The notes under the pieces: generated by a model
Seen by the model: only the letters and a program-made list of their open reading frames with translations
Databases searched by the model: none
What the model was told of the DNA's origin: nothing
Translations under genes and position numbers: made by a program
Source of the DNA: Telopea speciosissima
Lineage: Eukaryota; Streptophyta; Magnoliopsida; Proteales; Proteaceae
Length of the DNA: 64,000 nt
NCBI RefSeq assembly: GCF_018873765.1
Contig: NC_057924.1
Span: 372,001-436,000, forward strand
Direction of reading: 5' to 3'
Part shown: in pieces, positions 1-11,779 of the stretch
Layout of the letters: each line of letters begins with the position of its first letter
How positions within the stretch are numbered: the stretch's first letter is position 1

Positions 1-649
1 GCGCAAGAGGGCCGGTGTGGCTCCGGCCTAGGACTCTCCGATGCTCAAGTCAGGTCTTCAACGCGACAGCGTAACTGCGTATTCAAAAGCAAGATCTGGA
101 ATAGAGCTCCATACCTGGGTATTTATAGAGTAAGGAGGAGATGAGACGGTTGGGAGAGTCCTAGTATGGTAGGAGTCCTTCTTTCGGAAGGTTCTCTCGC
201 GTAGAGCGGAGTGGAGAGTTATTTTCGGGGTCGGACTCTTATTAAGGTAAGAGTCCATGTAGAGTGTGATTCTCGTGTTGCATCGGGATCGTGGCTCGGT
301 CCTTATCCCGTGATTCTCGGGATGTGCCGACGTGGTCGGAGATCCCGGTGGGGTGCTATGGGAGCCTCAATGGAGGGGGGCTCGGCCTACGAGGTCGGCC
401 CGTGGGGTCGGCAATGGAGGTCGGCCCGAGAGGAGGTTGGTCTCGGCCATGAGGTCGGCTAGGAGTCCCTGATGACCCGTATAATCTCGGCCTCAGTCAC
501 CGGCCAGCTCGGTCAAACCCGGCTTTGTCAGGTGACTTATCGGATATGGGGTCGGCCCAATTTCCTGCTCGGCCCAACTCGGTTCTCGGACTGAGGTCGG
601 GTCGGCCACGTGGCAGCCTCTGATAGGTGGGGTGTTTTATGCCTCATCA
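1..649 (-). repeat. 3' LTR of the Tat element (partial)
   Basis: Positions 1-649 repeat 10461-11111 with only a few substitutions and small indels. The outer part of this copy lies before the window. The LTR ends in CTCATCA on the + strand, that is, it starts TGATGAGG on the element strand. A TATA-like TATTTATAG lies near 120-128. Confidence 0.95.
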
Positions 650-662
650 CAGGCCCCCCCAC
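650..662 (-). other. Polypurine tract of the Tat element
   Basis: Directly inside the 3' LTR the + strand reads CAGGCCCCCCCAC, a purine-rich run (GTGGGGGGG) on the element strand. This is the expected position for the plus-strand DNA primer of an LTR retrotransposon. Confidence 0.8.
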
Positions 663-896
663 TCATCGGTGTCGGCTCACGATGAGTGAAATTTCTGGCG
701 CTTTGGGAAGATTCTTGCGGTTGGGCCGAGATTATTTATTGCTGTGGATTTGACGTTGCACGATCTGACGGTTGGGTGTCCGTGCCACGTCAGCAGAGTC
801 ATTATGGCGGGCTCGGGAATTCAAAACGTCCTTCGATCTGGGCCGTTAGATCATGCTGAGCTCTGGTCGGCCGTTGGATCAGTGAAACCCAAGGAT

Positions 897-904
897 TATA
901 AATA
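897..904 (+). promoter_or_regulatory. TATA-like box ahead of the antisense ORF
   Basis: TATAAATA lies about 200 bp before the first ATG of the antisense ORF and is followed by a pyrimidine-rich stretch that could hold the start site. It lies inside the element but points opposite to gag-pol. The call rests on motif and position only. Confidence 0.45.
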
Positions 905-1097
905 GGTGACTCCTAACTATTCATTCTTCACTGCTCTAAGTTATTGACTTCTCGGCAAGTTTGGAACCGTCAACTCGGCAGATCTCGTCGTTTGCCTGCT
1001 CGTGATCGACTCGGCTGAAGCTTCGTTCGTGATCGACTCGGCCGTCGTTTCGTTCCAGCTCAACTCTTCTTCAACCAGTAAGTCTTCTCCGCCCAGT

Positions 1098-3386
1098 ATG
1101 TCAATTGGTAGTAGTCCTATGGGCGAACTGCTCGCCAGGGCGGCAGAGGGCGCGAGTCCGAGCCGAGAACTCCCCGTCCGCTCTCCCACCATAGACCTGT
1201 TGGGCTCGACCTCAGACGAGCCCGATGTAGTGGAGCTTCGTCAGGCCGAGGTGGCCGAGCCCCCGTTACCCATGGAGTTTGACCACGCGGCCCAATCCAC
1301 AGCCGCAGATCGGGCCGAGAACTCCGGGTCGTCCTCATCAGATGAGGAATCAAGCGAGGGAGATTCGTCCGAGATGGGGGTTGGCTCGTAAGCTCGTCCA
1401 CCGACGCCCCGAGCCCGAGGAAGGCGGTGTCGGCGCACTGCTCGAGCACAATCACGGAGGCCGACCTCGACTATCCGAGGATGACCTACGCCATCCCCGA
1501 GGACATTCACTCCGAGTTCCTAATCCCGGGAGATGGCCTGCTTCATCAGGCCCGGCGAGGTGGCTCATGCACGAGACGCCCTTCAAGTATGCGTTTCGGC
1601 TCCCGTTCTCACCTGGTGGACCGGATCTTGGACCACTTCCACTGTCTCTGGTCAGTGGTGCCGAACTCCTGGCTGGCCGTCTATGGCTTCTACGCCTGCT
1701 TTTGCGAGATGGGCCGAGGTGCGAGCGTGGCGCTTTTCTCTCGGCTCTTCTTCCGAAGAAGTCTCCCGAGAAGGGGTGGTATTATTTCGCCGCCGATCAA
1801 GGAAGAGTGCGGCTCTAGGCGGTCACAAGTTCTGGTCGGCACGCCGACCTTCAACAAGTATTGGAAGCCCCGTTTTTCTTGGCTTCCATTCCCAACACCC
1901 TCTCCGAACCGAGTGGAAGGAGATGAACCTGAACTATGTAAATAGGGTACTACCCACGACCGAGAACGAGATGACCTCGCTCGACCGATCCCCCAGTCGC
2001 CGCCCTTCGATGTTCTCCGGCTCAGGATGAGGGGTTTCTTTGAGTTGGCATATGACCCTGGTAGGAACCCTTGCCGAGCTTATCTCGCTTATCCGAGCCG
2101 ACCCCTTAACTTAGTTTTCTTTTCCTTTTCTCGACTTGTTTCCTATGTTTTCGGTTTCTCTTGCAGGTGGTCGGCCACATTCCTCCAATGGACACGGCTC
2201 GCGAGGGCCGAGATTATCGCGGATAGGAAGAAGAAGAATGCCGAGAAGAGACCCCGGGGCGAGTCCTCCAAGGCCTCCAAGGGAAAGGGGGTGATGCCGG
2301 GACCATCGGACGCGGTGGTCGGTCTGGAGGCCGAGAAGAACACGGGTCAAGCCGGGTCTCCGAGGAAGGGGAAAGGCCGAAAAGGCGAGAGGAGCCCCCT
2401 GAGAGACCTCAAACGCCAAAAGCTCTCGGTTAACCTGACGAGTGGCGGCCTTCCGCCCGTGGCCTCTCCCACCAACATCTCCCGATAGGTCCTGGGGAGG
2501 GCTTCGGCCAACAACGTCCCTGTGAGGCCGACCTGGCGCCTCTTCCCGGGGGACTCGGCCTTGACGTCGGCCGCTCATGCCAAGGAATGGCTGGATGCAG
2601 TCGGCTCCCAAACAAGGAGAAGCCGGAGGCGCTGTCCGACTCGAGCTCCTCTCCACCCTATTTCAAGACTTCAACATGGTAAGTTTCCTTGTCGGCTCTT
2701 GCCTATGATCTGATATGTGTAGTTTATCCTGATTTTTTATTCTCATGCTTTTTTGTAGGGGTTCGCCAAAGCAGTGGAGACCATGCTCTGCTTCGAGTGG
2801 CTCCTGACCGAGAACTATTCCTTGGATGTCCAGTGCAAGAAGGCTTATCAGGACGCCCAGGATGCCGTTCAGAGGCGTCGGGAGACCCAAGAGAAGCTCT
2901 CACCGCCGCCGAGGGCGAGTGGAGAGCTCTCAAAGCCGAGGTGGCTGTGCAGAGAGAGAAGGTCCGAGCTCGCAAGCTCGGCTCGCCGAGGTGAAGGAGA
3001 AGGCCAAGGAAGATCTGGCCACGGCTCGGAGCGCGGCGATTAGCGACTATCTCCAATCGGAGGAGTACGCCGATATCTGCCACGAGATCAGGAAGCCTCC
3101 CTTCGCCGAAGGTTTTGAAGCAGGTCGAGCTGAGCTTTTGGCCGAGATCAAGGCAGCGTATCCTGATCTCAATGTCTCCCGCTTTGACGATGATGCGACT
3201 ACTTTTGCAGGGGAGATGGGAGATGAGGAGGGGGCCGAGGTCACCCAAGCTCAGCCCCTGGAGGCACCTGCTTCAGCCGACGTCGTCCCTCTGGGAGCTG
3301 GACCTCAAGACCCTGCTGCCGAGCCCAACACCGTGGACGCCTCCGAGGGTGCCTCCAAGTCCCACGCCGAGGAGGCGCAGATGTAA
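1098..3386 (+). pseudogene. Antisense ORF of Tat element (putative gypsy-type transposon domain), broken
   Basis: On the strand opposite to gag-pol, between pol and the 3' LTR. The N-terminal piece starts at 1098 (MSIGSSPMGELL), is acidic and serine-rich, and runs to 1391. Further pieces at about 1427-1950 resemble the plant 'putative gypsy type transposon' family, with a characteristic IPEDIHSEF segment, but they lie in different frames and so indicate frameshifts. Intron-like borders are visible: a GTAGGAAC donor near 2061 with CTTGCAG near 2166, and a GTAAGTTT donor near 2680 with TTTTGTAG near 2759. The last part (to the TAA at 3386) keeps EYADICHEIRKP and AAYPDLNVSRF, typical of the C-terminus. 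Such antisense ORFs are known in Tat elements; their function is not established. Confidence 0.65.
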
Positions 3387-3835
3387 AATTTTTTTTTTTT
3401 TTTTTTTTTTTTGTATGTGTGGGGCCGAGCTGCCTCTTTTGTAACCGTGCCGATCAGTCGGCTTACAATGAATAAAACAACTTATTTTTGTCAAAATTTG
3501 TCTAAGTATTTGAACTCGGCGCCCTCAGTGTTCTTTTCCTTGCGTATTCTGTTTCGTTTGTGGCCGAGCTGCCGAGTCGTTTCACTAACCGAGCTTAGGA
3601 ACTCGTCTCTTTTCTATCCATACCAAACGTTGTCGGTGGTTTCGGCTATGCCCGCCCGAGGTCAATGCGATCTTCGCATTGGTTGGTTAATTCGCCTTTC
3701 CCTTCAGTCAGATTGGAGAGGCTATCATATAAGCGGACGCGTGGCCGAATATCCTTCTTGGCCGAGCCTAATGCCTTAGCGTGGTTTTGTACTTCATTAG
3801 GCTCGGCCAAATAGGGACGTTGGCCCCTGAGAGGT

Positions 3836-4263
3836 CGGCCATGTCTATGTGGACATGTCTTACGACTCGGTTGCCGACCTATGAGGGTCGGTTTTTGATG
3901 TCGGCCTGGTCTATGAAGACCGGTCTTATGACTTGGCTGCCGACCTATGAGGGTCAGTCTTTGATGTCGGCCTGGTCTATGAGGACCGGTCTTACGACTT
4001 GGCTGCCGACCTATGAGGGTCGGTCATTGATGTCGGCCTGGTCTATGAGGACCGGTCTTATGACTTGGCTGCCGACCTATGAGGGTCGGTCTTTGATGTC
4101 GGCCTGGTCTATGAGGACCGGTCTTATGACTTGGCTGCCGACCTATGAGGGTCGGTCTTTGATGTCGGCCTGGTCTATGAGGACCGGTCTTATGACTTGG
4201 CTGCCGACCTATGAGGGTCGGTCTTTGATGTCGGCCTGGTCTATGAGGACCGGTCTTACGACT
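3836..4263. repeat. Tandem array, 66-bp unit, about 6.5 copies
   Basis: The word CCGACCTATGAGGGTC recurs at 3874, 3940, 4006, 4072, 4138 and 4204, exactly 66 bp apart. The first copy is the most diverged and the inner ones are nearly identical. Because 66 is divisible by three, the array reads as an open frame on the + strand, which I treat as an artefact. It sits between pol and the antisense ORF, in the hypervariable 3' region where Tat elements are known to grow tandem repeats. Confidence 0.95.
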
Positions 4264-4355
4264 TCGACTTGGGAGCTTGCCAATACGTTGAGTGTTGGAG
4301 AAAAGACTTTATTGAATCAAATGTCAGAACTGAAACCGAATACAAGCATGTTCCA

Positions 4356-7300
4356 TTATTGAAAAAACTTTTTCAAATTCTCCGAGTTCCAAGGTCTCGG
4401 TACCTTCTTGCCCCCCGGAGTCTGCAAGCGATATGTGCCAGGGCGAATTTGCTTGGAGACTATGTACGGGCCTTCCCAGTTTGGTGCTAATTTTCCTTGT
4501 TGCCTCGGCTGGGATGCGCTGAGTTTTCTGAGAACAAGGTCCCCTTGACGAAAATGTCGCTCTTTGACTCTTGAATCATAGTAGCTTGCCGTCTTCTGTT
4601 GGTACGCCGCGTTTCGGAGTAGGGCATTTTCTCGGACTTCATCGAGGAAGTCCAAATTGGCTCGCAGCCCATCTTCATAGGTCTTCTCATCGAAGTTGAG
4701 CACTCGGTATGATGAAGCCATAACTTCAACCGGTGCGAGGGCTTCGGTCCCATAAGCGAGGCGAAATGGACTCTCCCCGGTTGGAGTTCTTACAGTTGTC
4801 CGATATGCCCATAGGACGCTTGGGAGTTCTTCCACCCATCTCCCCTTGGCCTCATCCAACCTCCTTTTAATGCCGGCAAGTAATGTTCGGTTGGACACTT
4901 CTACTTGTCCGTTTGCTTGTGGGTGAGCTACCGAGATGGGTTGGAAGTCAATGTGGAAGTGCTCGCAGAATTCTCGGAAGGCCGGGTTGTTGAATTACGC
5001 GCCATTATCAGTGATGAGAACTTTCGGTAGCCCGAACCGGTAGATGACCTTATCTCGGAAAAAATTTTCCATGTTCTTCTCAGTGATGGTGGCAAGGGGC
5101 TCGGCCTCGACCCACTTGGTGAAGTAATCGATCGCCACTACTACGTATTTTCTGTTTCCCGACGCCGGGGTGAAATCTCCGAGAATGTCCATTCCCCACA
5201 TAGCGAATGGGATTGGGCTCAGCATTGAGGTTAATTTTGTTGCTAGTCGGCTTGGGATTGGCGCGAACAGTTGGCACTTCTCACATGTTTTCACGTATTT
5301 CATGGCCTCTTCTTGCATTCGTGGCCAATAGAATCCTTGACGAAGTATCTTGTATGCAAGAGCTCGGCCGCCCATGTGACTCCCGCATATTCCCTCATGC
5401 ACCTCGGCTAATGCATATTCGGGCCCCTTCGGTCCCAGACATCGGAGAAGAGGGGCCGAGATTGCCCTTTTGTAGAGTACTCCGTCGATCATCGAGTACT
5501 TGGAAGATCGGATCTTGACCTTCCTTGCTTCGTCTCGGTTCCCCGGGAGCAGGTCATTCTCCAAGTAGTTGACAATGGGGTCCAACCAGGTCGGCCCATC
5601 CTCTTCAATGTGCTTTATGCTTTCTTCTTGTAAGGATGGTTTCTCCAATATTTCTATGTATACTGACCGGCTCAGATATTGGAGGTCAGCCTCGGCCAAC
5701 CTAGATAAGGAGTCCGCCGCGGCATTCTCTTGTCTCGGTATTCGAGTCATCTCGAAGTGTTCGAGCTCGGAGATCAGATCTCGGGCTCGACCCAGGTATG
5801 CTATCATCCTTTCGTCTTTTGCCTCGTAGTCTCCGTTGACCTGGTTGACCACGAGTTGGGAGTCTCCTCGCACCTTCAACCGCTTTATGCCCATAGCTTT
5901 GCTGACTCGAAGTCCAGCTAGAAGGGCTTCATACTCAGCCTCATTGTTTGAGGCGGAATACTTGAACCTTAGGGCATATTGGACCAGAAAGCCTTCGGGG
6001 CTTACAAGTATTAGGCCGGCCCCGCTTCCTCCGGAATTGCTTGAGCCGTCAACATTCATGGTCCAAGTCGGGTCGGCCGTAGCCCCGACCTCCTCGACTG
6101 TCTTTTCTTCTACAACCTCATGCTCGGGCCCCGTGCATTCGGCGATGAAGTCGGCCAGGGTTTGTCCTTTTATCGCCGTCCTCGGTCGATAGCTTATATC
6201 GTATTCACTCAGCTCAACTGCCCAGGAAATCAGCCGTCCCGAAACATCGGGTTTGTGTAATATCTTTTTGAGTGGCTGGTCGGTCAGTACCACGATCGGA
6301 TGGGCTTGGAAGTACGGCCTTAGTTTCCTTGCAGCCGTGATTAGGGCGAATGCTACTTTCTCGAACCCGGAATACCTTGTCTCGGCATCAACAAGAACGT
6401 GGCTGATATAGTATATCGGCCTTTGAGTTCGACTCTCTTCCCTAATCAACACCGCACTGACCGCTACGGGAGTGGCGGCTAAGTAGACTTGAAGTTCCTC
6501 TTTTGGTTCAGGTCGGCTGAGAAGAGGCGGGTTCTCCAAATATTTCTTCAGCTCTTCAAAAGCTTCTTGGCATTCGGATGACCAGATAAAATCTTTTGGG
6601 TTCCGGATATTCTTTAGGGCCTTAAAGAACGGTAGGCACTTGTCGCCCGATCTCGACATGAATCGCGCCAACGCCGCCACAAGTCCGTTTAGCCTTTGTA
6701 CTTCTCGGATCATCCTTGGAGGACTCATCTCTTGGATGGCTCTGATTTTTGCCGGATTGGCTTCGATGCCTCTGACAGAGACCATGAAGCCGAGGAACTT
6801 TCCCGAGGTTACGCCGAATGCACACTTGGCGGGATTCAGCTTCATCTGGTTCTTCCTCAATACGCCGAAGGCTTCTTCCAGGTCGGCCAAGTGGTGCTCG
6901 GCCTTCAAACTTTTCACCAACATGTCGTCCACGTAGACTTCCATGTTCTTTCCGATCTGCTCGCGGAATATATAGTTCACGAGGCCCTGGTATGTTACCC
7001 CAGCATTCTTCAATCCGAACGGCATGACCTTGTAGCAGAAATTCTCTTGGTCAGTTCGGAAGGCCGTGTACGACTCGTCCTCCTCATGCATCATGATTTG
7101 GTTGTAGCCGGAGTACGCATCCATGAAACTCAGCATCTCGTGACCTGTCATGGCGTCGATCAAGAGGTCGATCCGAGGTAATGGGTACTCATCTTTTGGG
7201 CAGGCCTTGTTGAGGTCGGTGTAGTCGACACACATTCTCCACTTCTCGTTCGGTTTAGGGACCATGACGACGTTAGCCAACCAGGTCGGGAATTTCTCTT

Positions 7301-8063
7301 CTCGGATGAATCCTGATCGGCGAAGCTTCTCCACCTCTTCTTTGATTGCAGTTTGCCGATCAAGTGCGTAGTTCCTTCTCTTCTGCCGGATTGGTTTCCG
7401 ACCCGGATCCACATGGAGTCGGTGCTCAGCTATATGTCTGGGTATGCCTGACATGTCAGCGGCCGACCAGGCGAAGACATCGGCGTTCGCTTTTAAGAAA
7501 ACTCCGAGCCGCCTTCTTTGATCTTTATTTAGTAGTGATCCGAGCTGGACCACCTTGGCTGGGTCATCTTCGCTGAGATGAAGTGGGGTCAGGTCTTCCA
7601 CGGGTCGCCCTCTTCTCTCGATAAGCTCATCCCGCTGATCCTCGGGGAGATGTTCGACGCACATGGCCATTCCTCGAACATTACCCTTGTTTTGCTTGAC
7701 GAAGGTAGCATAGCACTCTCGTGCCTTCTTTTGGTCGCCTCGGACCTCGCCGACACCGTTCTCGGTGGGGAACTTCATCTTCAAGTGAGTCGGGGAGATG
7801 ATGGCTTGGAGGGCGGTCAATGACGGACGGCCGAGTATGGCGTTGAAAGCCACTACCGACCGTACCACCATGAATTTGACTTGGATCGTCGCCTGGCAGG
7901 GAGCTTGCCCCATTGTGACTAGTAGATCGATCGAGCCCTTGATAGTCGCGGCCGCTCCCAAGAACCCGTGAAGCGAGGTTCCTTCGGGCTTAAGCCGCTC
8001 GTCGCCGGCCTGTCGGTACGCTTCCAATGACATAAGGTCCACGGATGCGCCGGTATCGACCAA
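4356..8063 (-). pseudogene. Tat element pol: protease-RT-RNase H-aRNH-integrase, one stop
   Basis: The ORF from 8063 opens inside the protease (DTGA near residue 3). Reverse transcriptase follows with the YVDD catalytic box, then the Gypsy RNase H, then a second archaeal-type RNase H starting near VDGSSNSGGSG, then the integrase zinc-binding region and core. The frame is closed by a TAA at about 4995, right after ITDNGA, the second catalytic Asp region of integrase. It reopens in the same frame with the rest of integrase (4898-4356), including PTGESPFRLAYGTEA and a GPY/F-like C-terminus. A single C-to-T change from CAA would explain the stop. Apart from that the coding region is nearly intact. 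The polyprotein would make the cDNA and insert it. Confidence 0.9.
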
Positions 8064-8091
8064 TACACGGTGTACGGGTGCTTCGCAATTT

Positions 8092-10325
8092 CTACCGCAC
8101 CACTAAAGCATCATCATGAGGTAAACTTATACCTTCGAGGTCGGCTTCGTGAAGGAAATCGTCACCGCCGGCTTGAGTTTCTTGGCGGGCATCTCGGCTA
8201 CTCCGACGAAGCGGCGTTGCCTTAGCCTTTCGAGTACTCTCTTGCCGGGCCCCCGAGGATAGTGTATATGGGGGCTCCCTTGTCATTGCTCGGCCCGGAT
8301 CCGTCCTCCTTCTTCTCGGCTCGGACCTTGTCATCGTCTCTTTCAACTCGCCTGGTTTCGGCCTTAGGCTCGGCTCTTCTCTGATCTCGGTCATCCGGCC
8401 GCCGACCTCCACGATCTTCTCGGCCTCCTTTGACATATCTCTTCAAGTGACCCGCTTTTATCAGCTCTTCGATTTCTCTTTTCAGCTGATAACAATCTTC
8501 GGTGTCGTGGCCGATGTCCTTATGGAATTGGCAATATTTGTTGGGATTCCGAGATGACCCCGCTTGCATCGGTCGGGGTCGACGGATGTACCCCCCATCT
8601 TGTATTTGCATCAGGATCTCCTTGCGAGATGCATTCAATGGCGTGTAGTCGGGGCTCCGAGCTCGATCCGACCTGTCAGCTCGGCGATCCGTCCTTGGCC
8701 TTTTGTCTTCTCTTCGGTCGTCTGTTGTCGGCCTTTTCTTGTCGGTACGACCTTCGTTGCCCTTCCGGGCTTGGAGGACCTCGGCCATATATTGCGAACT
8801 CGTTGCACCTCTCCAAGAGCTCGGCCAGGTTTCTTGTCGGCTTCCGGGCCAAGTCCTTGATAAGGTCCATGTCGGCCAATCCGTTGCTCATAGCCGTATG
8901 GGCCGTGGCCTCATCCAAATCCTTGATATCTAAGGATTCCTTGTTGAAGCGGGAGACGAATGCTCGGATCGACTCGTCGGGCCTTTGCTTCACGCTAAGG
9001 AGGTTGACCGTGGTCTTCTTATGTTTCATACTACTCTGGAAGCGCGTGACAAAGGCTCGACAGAGTTGAGCGAAGCTTTTTATGGAATTCGGCGGCAACC
9101 AGGAAAACCATGAGGTCGCCGCGCCCTTGAGGGATGTAGGGAAGGCTCGGCAAGAAACGATCTCGGTTCCCCCATACATGGTCATCATCGCATTAAAGTA
9201 GTTGATGTGATCTGTCGGGTCGGTCGTCCCGTCATACCTGTCGAATGGGGGAGGTTTGAAACCGTGTGGTAGCGGCGCGGTCATGATCTCGGGAGGATAA
9301 GGGTGACGCCCGACCAAAGAGTAGGCGTCCGGGGTCGCCTGTTTCTTCAACCCCTCCACCTGCTCGGCCAAGTCTCGTAGCCGCTTCTCCAGCTCGGTTT
9401 CAGGTGCTTGGCCAACCGGCTCCTCGGCCCGGGGTTGATAGGATCGGTCATCCCGCTGTAGTCGGCCATTCTGGTCAGCTCGGTCCTCACCGTCCTTCCT
9501 TGTTCTTTTTTCTTCTTGGAAGTTGGACCCTCGGGGACTCCCCTGTTGTTCTTCTCGGGGAGGTGAGCTCGGACGCCGGGGAGTATGACGCGATCCTTCT
9601 CCGTGTCTCGGTGCGCGCCTTTCAACCCGGTCTTTCCTTTGTTCTCGGAATATCCTCGGCGGTTCGTCCTCTCCGATCCGTCCAGAAAATACCGACCTCC
9701 TTGCTACAGAGCCGGCTGGTTCAATTTCATGCCCTGTTCGCGGGCTTTGGCGATGTTCTTGTTCACCCCGTCGAGCGCCTCTACTGGGGCGCGGAGGTGG
9801 AGTCTTCTGACGAGACGGGTGCGAAGACGCAGCCCGACTCAGCTCGGCCCTACGCCGGCCACCATTTTGCTGTAAGTTTCTTTCAGCGCGGGCCGGAGCT
9901 GGAGGGACCGCAGCCGACGGCTGACCCATCAGCCCGCCTCGGGCCATCTGGTTCATGAAGGCGCGCAGCATCTCGTTGGTGTGGAGCATCTGCACCTGCA
10001 AATCCATAACCTGTCGATTATTTGCCGGGGCTTCTGGGTCCAAACTCTCCGGCAAGGGTGGCGGTGCAGGTAGGACATTCCCGTCCAAACTTGGCTCGGC
10101 CTGTACCCGGCTAGCCGCGGCCGTGGTTAGTGCACCTCCTCCATTCCCGCTCTCTGGAGGTGGAATGGTGCCCGTGATGGGCTGCGCACCACCTGCCCTA
10201 GGGGGTCTTCTGTTTATCCCCTGCCAAGAGGCTTCGGGGGGCGGTGATCGTCTCGTCGGCACAACGGGTTGCGGCTCCTCCGTACGGGAAGTAGAGCCAT
10301 GCTGCCCTGACCTCGTATGCACCAT
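8092..10325 (-). pseudogene. Tat element gag and start of protease, frameshifted
   Basis: Gag probably starts at 10325 (MVHTRSGQHGST), the first good ATG after the primer site; the open frame extends further upstream without support. A proline/arginine-rich N-terminal part is followed by the retrotransposon gag core (FDRYDGTTDPTDHINYF, then FSWLPPNSIKSF), roughly 9240-8830. The frame shifts near 8780 into a second ORF with the zinc knuckle CQFHKDIGHDTEDC (around 8500). It shifts again near 8240 into LEGISLPHDDALVV, the lead-in to protease, which ends before the pol frame at 8063. At least two frameshifts break gag from pro, so a normal Gag-Pol cannot be made from this copy. Confidence 0.85.
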
Positions 10326-10381
10326 TAGTATTGTTCTAGGAATTGGCAGAAACGACGATGCTTGCTGATGTCGTTCCCACA

Positions 10382-10391
10382 GACGGCGCCA
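10382..10391 (-). other. Primer binding site of the Tat element
   Basis: The element strand reads TGGCGCCGTC four bases inside the 5' LTR. The first nine bases match the complement of the plant tRNA-Asp 3' end. Confidence 0.75.
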
Positions 10392-10395
10392 AATC

Positions 10396-11111
10396 TGTTG
10401 CGTGTGAAAACCTCCGGTAGTGGTTCGCCCGTGGATGAACCTGCAAAAACCAAGCAATGAGCGCAAGAGGGCCGGTGTGGCTCCGGCCTAGGACTCTCCG
10501 ATGCTCAAGTCAGGTCTTCAACGTGACAGCGTAACTGCGTATTCAAAAGCAAGATCTGGAATAGAGCTCCATACCTGGGTATTTATAGAGTAAGGAGGAG
10601 ATGAGACGGTTGGGAGAGTCCTAGTATGGTAGGAGTCCTTCTTTCGGAAGGTTCTCTCGCGTAGAGCGGAGTGGAGAGTTATTTTCGGGGTCGGACTCTT
10701 ATTAAGGTAAGAGTCCATGTAGAGTGTGATTCTGTGTTGCACTGGGATCGTGGCTCGGTCCTTATCCCGTGATTCTCGGGATGTGCTGACGTGGCCCGGA
10801 GATCCCCGGTGGGGTGCTATGGGAGCCTCAATGGAGGGGGGCTCGGCCTACGAGGTCGGCCCATGGGGTCGGCAATGGAGGTCGGCCCGAGAGGAGGTTG
10901 GTCTCGGCCATGAGGTCGGCTAGGAGTCCCTGGCTGACCCGTATAATCTCGGCCTCAGTCACCGGCCAGCTCGGTCAAACCCGGCTTTGTCAGGTGACTT
11001 ATCGGATATGGGGTCGGCCCAATTTCCTGCTCGGCCCAACTCGGTTCTCGGACTGAGGTCGGGTCGGCCACGTGGCAGCCTCTGATAGGTGGGGTGTTTT
11101 ATGCCTCATCA
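10396..11111 (-). repeat. 5' LTR of the Tat element (complete, 716 bp)
   Basis: It starts TGTTGCGTG and ends CTCATCA on the + strand, so it has TG...CA ends. It matches the left LTR over the whole shared length with about a dozen small differences by eye. Confidence 0.95.
10580..10588 (-). promoter_or_regulatory. TATA box of the 5' LTR
   Basis: CTATAAATA on the element strand, about 190 bp from the gag-side end of the LTR. This is the usual place for the promoter that drives the genomic transcript. The same motif is in the other LTR. Confidence 0.6.
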
Positions 11112-11779
11112 GCCTTCAATCGACAAATGCCACTTAGGTGAGTAGGCATTCATGTTGTCATGCATTGTAGTTGCATTTTTGCCCGCTCGATTTAAGAGGT
11201 TTTCAGTACCAGGGCAAAAAAAGAAGTAGACACTCATGTTGCCTTGCTACATTATATTGCAAGGAAGGTTCATACCTCATAGTGACGGTAAACATATTCT
11301 GTCACATGGCATGTTAGTTGTTTATAGAATTTTATGGATAAGTCACCATTTAATTGTGATATTGAGTCAGCAGATTAGCCATGCCACAAGAACTACCTCT
11401 AATAGTAATAAAAATATTTAGGGAAATCCCCTTTAAATGATCACATGAAGAGAGGTTATATCGATGTCAGCAAATTTTTCGTGTGGCGTGGCTTTTTATT
11501 TATTATTATTTATTTGGTGTTAAATCCATGTGGCATGTTAATCAATTGTAAAACTTATGCACATGTTGTCCACATTACCAGTTGTTTATCTAATGAGATC
11601 TAATAGTAATAGGACAAATATAATCACATGAAGGAAAGTTATATTGGTAGTCAACCTATTTGTTGCTTCTACAAAAAAAAAACCTATCTGTTGCAACACT
11701 GGAACTTCTATCTAATAGTAAGAGTTTTTCATTCAACGGCTAGTTTGACCGGTAGTTATCTAGACATGGCTCAAAAGGT
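11112..11779. other. Intergenic, nothing recognised
   Basis: AT-rich sequence with no convincing ORF, LTR end or inverted repeat. It starts with the right flank of the Tat element and ends with the left target copy (CAAAAGGT, 11772-11779) of the next element. Confidence 0.5.

Larger units (their letters stand above)
1..11111 (-). mobile_element. Ty3/Gypsy LTR retrotransposon, Tat lineage, left end cut by window
   Basis: The element reads right to left. It has near-identical LTRs (right copy complete, left copy missing about 65 bp outside the window), a tRNA-Asp-like primer site, gag, protease, RT, two RNase H domains, integrase and a purine tract next to the left LTR. The second RNase H, upstream of integrase, and the antisense ORF between pol and the 3' LTR are known hallmarks of the Tat lineage of non-chromovirus Gypsy elements. 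gag/pro carries frameshifts and integrase a stop, so this copy looks non-autonomous. GC content and TCGGCC-type words are far higher than in flanking DNA. The target duplication cannot be tested because the left flank is absent; the right flank begins GCCTT. Confidence 0.93.

Noticed and set aside
3836..4263. Regular direct repeats that might suggest a CRISPR array
   Set aside because: Units are contiguous without unique spacers, lie in a plant retrotransposon and grow like a satellite.
3781..4362. Long + strand ORF with a repeated 22-residue motif, looking like a repeat protein
   Set aside because: It is the translation of the 66-bp tandem array; the open frame follows from the unit length being a multiple of three. 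It has no start context or domain.
6640..7823. Several + strand ORFs of 60-160 codons
   Set aside because: They lie opposite the conserved RT and protease of the Tat element and have no recognisable motifs.
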